A program made the translations under genes and the position numbers. From Actinobacteria bacterium UBA7398 (GTDB lineage Bacteria; Actinomycetota; Actinomycetes; Nanopelagicales; Nanopelagicaceae): a stretch of 20,032 nt of DNA. Positions 14,536 through 20,032 of this stretch are shown one piece after another. Each line of letters opens with the position of its first letter. Position 1 is the stretch's first letter. Under the pieces are notes generated by a model. It was not told the origin of the DNA and made no database searches. It worked only from the letters and a program-made list of their open reading frames with translations. The stretch spans positions 67,940-87,971 of the forward strand of contig DKNC01000045.1 of assembly GCA_002470135.1 (NCBI GenBank), read 5' to 3'.

Positions 14536-16782
14536 TTATCGCTTATCAATAAATGCTGCAGTTTCTAGCGCTTGCAATTCCGCAACCTCAATTTGCAACC
14601 TCGGATTACTTGATAGGTCTGGATCTATATTTATGATTTGGGTTGCAACTTCCCGAGCCTGTTCAATCAATTCTTCATCTCGCAGCACTCTCAATAATCT
14701 TAAATGAGATCTGACACCAGATTGAGAAGCTCCCAGAACATCACCTTCCCGGCGCTGTTCTAAATCAATTCGACTTAATTCAAATCCATCAAGAGTCGAA
14801 GCGACTGCATTTAACCGCTCCATTGCCGGACTTTCAGGAATAGCTTTTGAAACTAGTAAGCAGAGTCCAGGCGCACTTCCTCGACCAACTCGCCCCCTTA
14901 ATTGATGTAATTGCGATACTCCAAATCTATCGGCATCCATAATCACCATCATGGTTGCATTTGGCACATCCACACCAACTTCAATCACCGTTGTAGAAAT
15001 CAATACATCAATCTCACCCCGTGAAAACTCTGACATTGTCTTATCTTTTACATCAGAAGCTAACCGCCCGTGTAAAACCGCGATTCTCAGACCTTTTAAA
15101 GCACCTTGCCCTAAGAGTGGATATAACTCAGAGACGGAAACCATCGGGAATTTTTCAGTCTTTTCATTTTCTAATTCTTCTTCATCATCACCGCTCAATC
15201 TTTTAACTCTCGCTAACGCTTCTGCACTAAGTCCAAGTGAATTCAATGCATCCTCAGTTGAATCATTTTCGGAAATTCGTGGCGCCACAATATAAACCTG
15301 ATGACCGGTTGAAACTTCTTCGCGAATTCTCTGCCAGGCTCGTTCGATAAAACCTGGTTTTTCTAATTCCGGTATTACGTGAGTTGTAATTGGAGATCTT
15401 CCAGCCGGTAACTCTCGGAGTGTCGACACATCTAAATCTCCAAATACCGTCATCGCAACCGTTCGTGGTATCGGCGTAGCTGTCATCACTAATACATGTG
15501 GCGGATTCATTGCTTTTGCTCGAAGCGCATCGCGTTGTTCAACCCCAAAGCGATGTTGTTCATCAACCACTATTAAACCTAAATCTTTAAATTCCACATT
15601 CTCGCTAAGTAGTGCATGCGTGCCAATTATTATTCCAGCTTCACCATTTTGCGCTTTTTGTAAAGACTCTCTTCGCGCTGCTCCACTTTGCGATCCAGTC
15701 AATAGCGCTATTTGCGTACCTCGTGTATCGCCACCGATTTGTCCAGCGCGTGCCAAATCCCCCAGCAAATTATGGAATGAACGAAAATGTTGCGCTGCTA
15801 ATACTTCAGTCGGTGCTAATAACGCAGCTTGGCCGCCAGAATCTAAAACTGTCAACATTGCGCGAAGCGCGATTATGGTTTTACCAGAACCTACCTCGCC
15901 TTGAAGTAATCGATACATCGGATGTGGCGCCGCGAGGTCTTCTTCGATTTCTTTCGAAACTTCAACCTGACCAGCAGTTAATTTGAATGGCAATCTCTCA
16001 TCAAAAGCTTCATGTAATCCACCCGATCGCACTTTCCGAGAAACTGCGAAAAGTTTATGTAACTCGGCTCTTCTCATCACAAGTAATAATTGCAATAGTA
16101 GCGCCTCGTCAAAAGTTAATCTTTGGCGCGCTAATTCCGCTGCCTCCTGCGATTCTGGGCTATGGACCTGCGTAAAGGCTTCTTTCAGTGTTGGAAATCC
16201 AAACTTATCTTTAATCTCTTTCGGCAAGAAATCTGGAATATCTTCTAGAGCTTCGATTGCCATCGCGGTACATTGCGCGATCTTCCAGGATGGCAACTTT
16301 GCAGTTGCTGGATACATTGGTAAGTATTTACCTGCGAAATCTCCAATCGCAGAATCAACATCGTTGCCATCTGGAATAAGTTGATAATCCGGGTGCGATA
16401 GTTGTCGCTTGCCTTTATATACTCCAACTTTCCCAGCAAAGAGACCTTGCTTACCAGATTGCAATTCCTTTTCGCGCCATGCTTGATTAAAAAATGTCAG
16501 CGAAAGTTTTGCTCGGCCATCAGTAACAATTACTTCCAAAATGCCACCTTTACGTCCTGGAATTTTTCGCACTTTTGCACTTTCTATCTCAGCAAGAATC
16601 GTTACCTCTTCGCCTTCGACCAAACCTTGGATGTCGGTCAGTTCGCCGCGAGCCACATATCTACGTGGGTAATGTCGAAGCAGATCGCCTAAAGTTTCAA
16701 TTCCAAGTTGAGTGGTAAGAACTTTCGCCGTCCGGTCGCCAACGACCTTAATAATCGGAAGATTCAAAACACCGTTGGCCAT
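14536..16782 (-). CDS. recG: ATP-dependent DNA helicase RecG
   Basis: Superfamily 2 helicase that remodels stalled replication forks and branches. The 748-residue product has an N-terminal wedge/OB domain (about 1-150), Walker A GEVGSGKT (295-302), motif Ia APTEVLA, GTHALL (387-392), motif II DEQHRFGVEQR (407-417), motif III TATPIPRT (434-441) and motif VI QLRGRVGRG (627-635). The TRG-like C-terminal region ends at about residue 740. Between VAPRIS and VSELYPLL there is an acidic insertion (about 504-548) containing DDEEELENE, seen in other actinobacterial RecG and probably a loop. GGAGAG lies eight bases before the ATG. First gene of the minus-strand run, divergent from rpmB. Confidence 0.97.
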   Translation of the reverse strand: MANGVLNLPIIKVVGDRTAKVLTTQLGIETLGDLLRHYPRRYVARGELTDIQGLVEGEEVTILAEIESAKVRKIPGRKGGILEVIVTDGRAKLSLTFFNQAWREKELQSGKQGLFAGKVGVYKGKRQLSHPDYQLIPDGNDVDSAIGDFAGKYLPMYPATAKLPSWKIAQCTAMAIEALEDIPDFLPKEIKDKFGFPTLKEAFTQVHSPESQEAAELARQRLTFDEALLLQLLLVMRRAELHKLFAVSRKVRSGGLHEAFDERLPFKLTAGQVEVSKEIEEDLAAPHPMYRLLQGEVGSGKTIIALRAMLTVLDSGGQAALLAPTEVLAAQHFRSFHNLLGDLARAGQIGGDTRGTQIALLTGSQSGAARRESLQKAQNGEAGIIIGTHALLSENVEFKDLGLIVVDEQHRFGVEQRDALRAKAMNPPHVLVMTATPIPRTVAMTVFGDLDVSTLRELPAGRSPITTHVIPELEKPGFIERAWQRIREEVSTGHQVYIVAPRISENDSTEDALNSLGLSAEALARVKRLSGDDEEELENEKTEKFPMVSVSELYPLLGQGALKGLRIAVLHGRLASDVKDKTMSEFSRGEIDVLISTTVIEVGVDVPNATMMVIMDADRFGVSQLHQLRGRVGRGSAPGLCLLVSKAIPESPAMERLNAVASTLDGFELSRIDLEQRREGDVLGASQSGVRSHLRLLRVLRDEELIEQAREVATQIINIDPDLSSNPRLQIEVAELQALETAAFIDKR

Positions 16783-16945
16783 GCTTCATTCTCTCCAAAA
16801 AGTTAGCGATTTCCCCGCTGAAACTTGGCGTGACTTGGGCAAATTGGCGAAAGGTACGCCCTTCAGGCTAATCTTGCCCCCGCTTCACTAACTCCCCTCA
16901 AACCTTGAGGGTTAAAGAAATCAACATCACGCAGGGAGAGATACC
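16783..16945. promoter_or_regulatory. Divergent recG / rpmB promoter region
   Basis: The 163 bases between the two start codons must hold promoters for both directions. For rpmB a possible pair is TTGGCG (16844-16849) and TAATCT (16869-16874), with a long 19-base spacer, giving a start near 16881. A perfect seven-base inverted repeat lies downstream at 16895-16911. No convincing recG promoter was found. No small reading frame of its own seems real here. Confidence 0.35.
16895..16911 (+). promoter_or_regulatory. Perfect hairpin in the rpmB leader
   Basis: CCCTCAA (16895-16901) and TTGAGGG (16905-16911) are exact complements separated by ACC. The stem would form in the rpmB leader, about 21 bases before its AGGGAG ribosome binding site (16933-16938). 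It is followed by TTAAAGAAAT rather than a T run, so it is not a terminator. It could be an operator or an RNA element for translational feedback; there is no direct evidence for either. Confidence 0.4.
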
Positions 16946-17131
16946 GTGGCATCGACATGCGACATCTGTGGCAAAGGCCCCAGCTTTGGTAACAATGTTT
17001 CGCACTCAAAACGACGCACTCGTCGCCGCTGGAATCCAAACATTCAACGCATCCGCACCCTCGTTGGTGGATACACAAAGCGTCAAAATGTTTGCACTTC
17101 ATGCATGAAAGCGAACAAAGTCTCCCGTTAA
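16946..17131 (+). CDS. rpmB: 50S ribosomal protein L28
   Basis: Large-subunit protein L28, 61 residues, from a GTG at 16946. It reads ASTCDICGKGPSFGNNVSHS, then RRTRRRWNPNIQ, and ends VCTSCMKANKVSR. The CDIC and CTSC pairs make it the zinc-binding form. AGGGAG lies seven bases before the GTG. It is divergent from recG, a frequent arrangement in Actinobacteria. Its stop is one base from the stop of the convergent thiL, leaving no room for a dedicated terminator. Confidence 0.96.
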   Translation: MASTCDICGKGPSFGNNVSHSKRRTRRRWNPNIQRIRTLVGGYTKRQNVCTSCMKANKVSR

Positions 17132-17132
17132 T

Positions 17133-18071
17133 TTAGAAGTGGGAAAACCCAACTTCGTTCGGTAGTTCTCTTCCAACTAATTCCACAAATTTTTTGCCAT
17201 GCGCTTTTACCGTCCCAATTTTAAAAGCTCCATGCTTTTGATAATCCGAGTCGGCTGGAACTGTCGCCAAGAATTGATGATCTTCGCCGCCACTTAAAAC
17301 CCATTCCCAATGATCTGATGAAATTTCTCCGCCTAATTTCGCAAGCTCGGAAAATCCGGCAAGTTTAGAGATTAATTCTGGATCAATCTCTAACGTGACG
17401 CTACTTGCCTTACCGACGTGGTTCGCCTCAGAGAGCAAACCATCGCTTACATCGCACATTGAATTTGCAACCAAAGCTAGTTTCTCGGCGCTGGAATATG
17501 GCGGATTAGGTTTTTTAAATTCCGAAATAGCTTTATCTGAATTAGTCAGACCACGTTGCAATAAATTTAAGCCAGCATTCGACCAACCAGTTAGCCCAGT
17601 AACTACAACTAGATCCCCAACTTTCGCACCACTGCGCTTCACTGGTTTAACCGTTGTACCAACTGCGGTAATGGTGATCATGATTTTCTCTGAACTTGAT
17701 AAATCGCCACCGATTATTTGTGCATCAACTAAATCTGCTTCCGCTGCAATTCCTTCAGCTAATTCAAAAATCTCGTTGCTGGCACCTTTTGGAATTGCCG
17801 CCGCAACTAATAGGAACTTTGGGACTCCACCCATTGCATAAACATCAGCGAGGTTAGCTGCGGCAACTTTCGCGCCGATTTCGCGGAGGCTAGACCACTC
17901 TCTTTTAAAATGAATTCCTTCAATAGCGCAATCTGTCGTGAGAACTGACGGCTCATCCGAAGCCGAAATTACCGCGCCATCATCACCAATTCCGAGAATC
18001 AATTCTTTTGAATAGCGCCCGTTGCGCGCGAATATTGTTGCGATCCGCTCGAGAATCTCACTCTCATTCAT
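17133..18071 (-). CDS. thiL: Thiamine-monophosphate kinase ThiL
   Basis: Phosphorylates thiamine monophosphate to the cofactor thiamine pyrophosphate. The 312-residue product has the PurM/ThiL fold signatures GIGDDGAVI (27-35), TTDCAIEGIHF, the Ala-rich ANLADVYAMGG, IIGGDLSS, CDVSDGLLSEA and SGGEDHQFL. Length is normal. It begins at an ATG and ends one base from rpmB. The divergent neighbour encodes a stand-alone Lrp-type domain, a thiL neighbour also in other Actinobacteria as I recall, but a functional link is not established. No THI-box riboswitch was seen upstream, as expected for a housekeeping kinase. Confidence 0.95.
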   Translation of the reverse strand: MNESEILERIATIFARNGRYSKELILGIGDDGAVISASDEPSVLTTDCAIEGIHFKREWSSLREIGAKVAAANLADVYAMGGVPKFLLVAAAIPKGASNEIFELAEGIAAEADLVDAQIIGGDLSSSEKIMITITAVGTTVKPVKRSGAKVGDLVVVTGLTGWSNAGLNLLQRGLTNSDKAISEFKKPNPPYSSAEKLALVANSMCDVSDGLLSEANHVGKASSVTLEIDPELISKLAGFSELAKLGGEISSDHWEWVLSGGEDHQFLATVPADSDYQKHGAFKIGTVKAHGKKFVELVGRELPNEVGFSHF

Positions 18072-18189
18072 GCGCGCTTTTGCCTGCTTTCGTTTTACTC
18101 AGAATAACTAGTTCCCTTGGATAGCCTAGATGCGCTAGGGTCGGAAACGCACAGCAGGTACAAGATTAGCCAAACGGAGGATTGAAAAC
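18072..18189. promoter_or_regulatory. Divergent thiL / Lrp-domain gene control region
   Basis: The 118 bases between the two starts contain an inverted repeat CCTAG-ATGCG-CTAGG (18125-18139) near the middle. This could be an operator shared by both genes or a short hairpin in the plus-strand leader. TAGGGT (18136-18141) resembles an actinobacterial -10 for the plus strand but lacks a good -35. GGAGG at 18176-18180 is the ribosome binding site of the downstream gene. Confidence 0.3.
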
Positions 18190-18426
18190 ATGTCAGTACA
18201 GGCGTACATCTTGATTCAAACTGAAGTCGGCAAGGCCAGCAGCGTTGCTAAAGCGGTATCTGCAATTTCTGGCGTAACTATCGCCGAAGGTGTAACTGGT
18301 CCATACGATGTAATCATGCGCGCTGAATCTCCAAGCATGGAAGATTTTGGTCGAGTTATTCTTTCAAAAGTTCAAGCAGTACCTGGAATTACTCGAACCC
18401 TTACTTGCCCAGTAACTTCGCACTAA
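18190..18426 (+). CDS. Stand-alone Lrp/AsnC ligand-binding (RAM) domain protein
   Basis: Small protein of 78 residues that matches the ligand-binding and oligomerisation domain of Lrp/AsnC regulators. It reads AYILIQTEVGKASSVAKAVS, then VTGPYDVIMRAE, FGRVILSKVQAVPGI and TRTLTCPV. The helix-turn-helix domain normally in front is absent; the ATG has a strong GGAGG nine bases upstream, so this is a true short gene and not a fragment. Such single-domain proteins are common in Actinobacteria and archaea and bind amino acids or partner with full-length Lrp proteins. The ligand is unknown. It is divergent from thiL. Confidence 0.92.
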   Translation: MSVQAYILIQTEVGKASSVAKAVSAISGVTIAEGVTGPYDVIMRAESPSMEDFGRVILSKVQAVPGITRTLTCPVTSH

Positions 18427-18469
18427 AACTTTTTCGAGAGTGATTGTTTGTAACCAGGTTTTAGCTCGT
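18427..18469. other. Convergent spacer without terminator
   Basis: These 43 bases separate the stops of two convergent genes. A CGAG/CTCG pair (18434-18437 and 18465-18468) is too distant and short to count. I see no stem with a T run on either strand, so termination may be Rho-dependent or lie within the coding regions. Confidence 0.4.
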
Positions 18470-19702
18470 TCAATCTGTGTAATTAATTATTGCTAAACAC
18501 ATCTCATCACGCGTACCTTCACCCCAGACTACATAATTTGGGGATAAATTTTTATAGATAGGCAATAACGAACGCAACCCAACATCGTAGGTGCAGGTAA
18601 CTGAGATCCGATCACCTATTTGAGCAGCAATTGGTGTTGCTAGCCAATCTGTTCGTTGATCATCAAAATTCCATTGTGGTCGCGTGGATAGAGTAGTTAC
18701 TTCACCAGTGGAAATATTGGTATGTGTAATTGTTATGTTCTTGCCAAGTTGATGCATATGTGGAGTTGCGCCATAAATTTTCATTGATGAATTCACTCTC
18801 TGGCTGCAGTCAGAGACCGTGCTTGGTATCGGTTTTGTTGGACTTTTACCGCAAATAAATAGCAAACCAGTTTCTTGGAGCGCTGCCTTGGCAGATGTTC
18901 GTTTGGCTAAATCTGCTAGTGCTGCATCTCGATTGCAAAGTGGTCCAGACTCACTTGGCGCGCACGGTACTTCAATCGGCGCCGCTACCAACATAGTTTT
19001 CAGTTCTGCAACGGTGCTTGCTGCGTATTCGATCACGATTTTCATCGAAGCCTTTTTTTCGTTATCAGCATATCCGGGCATTACCATAAAGTGAGATTGT
19101 AAAATAAATTGATCTCCTGCGTTAAATTTCATACCTGTTCCAGTTGGATATGATTTAAAATTGCCTCCGGGCGCCCAGAACGAGATCCAGCTTGATGGTG
19201 ATGCTGGTGTAAATGCTGTTGCACCTGGTATGCCAGTGTCACCAAAACATGGCCAGCCTAGTTCTGCGCTCTCGGCATCAAGCATTTCGGTAGTTGCTAC
19301 GTTCAGAGCTGAAACCCGATATAAAATTCCGTGATGTGAGACCTTCATATTATCTGGGGTAATCGTGACTGACTTTAAATATGTTTCTTTTGCAAACTTT
19401 GGGTTGAGCAAGAAGCATCGGTACTCATCACTTCCACCTTTAGGTGGAGTTGGAATGTAGGACGGAGTTGTAAGTACTAAATCTTGCGCAACAATTGGCG
19501 TGATGGGTACACCTTTTGACCAAATAAGTCTTTTTCCACTTTTAACGCAAGTGTAAGTAAGTGATTTCTGAACAACTGTCTCACCAATTTTGGGGCAGGT
19601 ACTACCCACTTTTACATTTGTGGTTGCTGCAATCGCACTAAAACTAATGAGGCCAAAAGTCCCAACTAAGAGAAAAGTCAGTGCATAACGTTTTAGGCGC
19701 AT
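18470..19702 (-). CDS. Secreted copper type II (PHM/DBH-like) monooxygenase-like protein
   Basis: Predicted exported protein of 410 residues. The N-terminus MRLKRYALTFLLVGTFGLIS ends in AIA-A, a signal peptide cleaved near residue 25. A small module with two cysteines (C36, C52) ending SGKRLIWSKG follows. The rest resembles ascorbate-dependent copper monooxygenases: DEYRCFLL (92-99), His-His at 123-124 in VSHHGILYRV, QSHFMV with H204, PHMHQLG with H315 and H317, and the closing WGEGTRDEMCLAIINY with M401. These correspond to the three histidines of one copper site and the His-His-Met of the other in animal PHM/DBH. An insertion (about 240-305) with extra cysteines separates the halves. Substrate unknown. 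A gene with a cytochrome b5-like domain lies 73 bases upstream on the same strand. Confidence 0.8.
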   Translation of the reverse strand: MRLKRYALTFLLVGTFGLISFSAIAATTNVKVGSTCPKIGETVVQKSLTYTCVKSGKRLIWSKGVPITPIVAQDLVLTTPSYIPTPPKGGSDEYRCFLLNPKFAKETYLKSVTITPDNMKVSHHGILYRVSALNVATTEMLDAESAELGWPCFGDTGIPGATAFTPASPSSWISFWAPGGNFKSYPTGTGMKFNAGDQFILQSHFMVMPGYADNEKKASMKIVIEYAASTVAELKTMLVAAPIEVPCAPSESGPLCNRDAALADLAKRTSAKAALQETGLLFICGKSPTKPIPSTVSDCSQRVNSSMKIYGATPHMHQLGKNITITHTNISTGEVTTLSTRPQWNFDDQRTDWLATPIAAQIGDRISVTCTYDVGLRSLLPIYKNLSPNYVVWGEGTRDEMCLAIINYTD

Positions 19703-19775
19703 CTGCGTATAGTAGTTGCAAAATTTAAAAAAATATATTTAAGTTCAATTGGCAGCCAAAAAAATGCTGAGAGTT
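19703..19775 (-). other. AT-rich spacer before the copper protein gene
   Basis: This 73-base, very AT-rich stretch lies between the cytochrome b5-domain gene and the copper protein gene. TATACG stands about 11 bases before the ATG but is too close to it to be a useful -10. No clear Shine-Dalgarno or terminator is seen. Whether the two genes share a transcript is therefore open. Confidence 0.35.
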
Positions 19776-20032
19776 TTAGTTGGTAAGTGGCCCCAAGAGG
19801 TAACCACTTAGGCGTTGAGCCGGATTGGATTGATTCTGATGTTGTGAATTAAAATTACTTGTTCCATCTACACCACATAGACCACGAATAAACGAAGGTC
19901 CGCCCGGGTGGGCCTCGATCCAGAGGGTCAAGTTATATACATTTCCATTAATGACCGTCCAACAACTTGCGCTGTTGTTATTGGCCCTTACCTTAGCCAT
20001 TGTGTATTGAGCAGTTGGAGTTGGAGTTGGAG
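19776..20032 (-). CDS. Cytochrome b5-like heme domain, C-terminal end of a longer protein (5' end beyond window)
   Basis: The visible C-terminal 84 codons begin with a Pro-Thr repeat (PTPTPTAQYT) and lead into a cytochrome b5-like domain: SCWTVINGNVYNLTLWI, HPGG with the first axial histidine, LCGVDGTSNFNSQH with the probable second axial histidine, and GYLLGPL at the end. Two cysteines (SCWT and LCG) could form the disulfide common in exported bacterial b5 domains. The frame is open upstream to the window edge, so the ATG at 20000 is internal; it would discard the linker. A Thr-Pro linker before a C-terminal b5 domain suggests a secreted or membrane-anchored protein. The domain call is strong; the complete architecture is unknown. 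Confidence 0.8.
   Translation of the reverse strand, partial: PTPTPTAQYTMAKVRANNNSASCWTVINGNVYNLTLWIEAHPGGPSFIRGLCGVDGTSNFNSQHQNQSNPAQRLSGYLLGPLTN
20014..20032 (-). repeat. Six-base tandem repeat encoding Pro-Thr
   Basis: On the plus strand TTGGAG is repeated three times plus one base up to the window edge; on the coding strand it reads ACTCCA, giving alternating Thr and Pro. This is a short coding microsatellite forming a flexible linker. Copy number may vary between strains; the full array lies beyond the window. Confidence 0.6.

Noticed and set aside
16863..17102. 79-residue Cys-rich open frame on the minus strand opposite rpmB
   Set aside because: Its cysteines come from reading the Arg/Lys/Cys codons of L28 in reverse; it covers the rpmB start region and has no independent support.
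18072..18189. Thiamine pyrophosphate riboswitch upstream of thiL
   Set aside because: No CTGAGA or other THI-box core is visible; the only structure is a five-base inverted repeat.
1..18426. Mobile elements, prophage genes, CRISPR or defence systems in the housekeeping part
   Set aside because: Every large frame is accounted for by a known core gene; no transposase, integrase, regular repeat-spacer pattern or tRNA with attachment repeat was found.

Overview
The window looks like a piece of a small, low-GC actinobacterial chromosome. The most likely source is a planktonic freshwater lineage such as the acI / Nanopelagicales group. This rests on three things: an actinobacterial gene order around ffh-glnD-glnK-amtB-ftsY-smc, with a DivIVA-like gene beside the YceD gene and a thiL/Lrp-domain pair; many AT-rich codons (GC judged by eye in the 40s, not computed); and secreted proteins with a short Cys-containing 'SGKRLIW' module that I associate with that group. 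The lineage is an inference.

Positions 1-16782 hold one co-directional minus-strand run of fifteen genes. In transcription order it reads recG, rsmD, coaD, a DivIVA/SepIVA-like coiled-coil gene, a YceD/DUF177 gene, rpmF, rnc, mutM, smc, ftsY, amtB, glnK, glnD, ffh, rpsP (rpsP runs off the left edge). Spacing is tight and several genes overlap. The run joins DNA repair (RecG, MutM), ribosome biogenesis (RsmD, YceD, L32, RNase III, S16), chromosome segregation (SMC) and both signal recognition particle GTPases (FtsY, Ffh). Between ftsY and ffh sits an ammonium-sensing cassette: the AmtB channel, its PII gate GlnK, and GlnD, which modifies GlnK. A perfect match to the actinobacterial GlnR box lies just upstream of amtB at a position suited to activation.

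Positions 16783-18426 contain rpmB (L28, plus strand, divergent from recG), thiL (minus, stop codon one base from that of rpmB) and a stand-alone Lrp/AsnC ligand-binding domain (plus, divergent from thiL).

Positions 18470-20032 look accessory and are the least ordinary part. A secreted protein resembles copper type II monooxygenases (PHM/DBH fold) and has all six expected copper ligands. Just upstream on the same strand is the 3' end of a gene encoding a Thr-Pro linker followed by a cytochrome b5-like heme domain. Together they suggest an extracytoplasmic copper/heme redox pair.

The most concrete sequence finding is that rnc has no ATG, GTG or TTG able to encode a full-length enzyme. A CTG with a good Shine-Dalgarno sequence, two bases after the rpmF stop, restores the whole family N-terminus. 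No tRNA, rRNA, CRISPR array, insertion sequence or convincing intrinsic terminator was seen, and no stretch over 300 bases lacks a gene.
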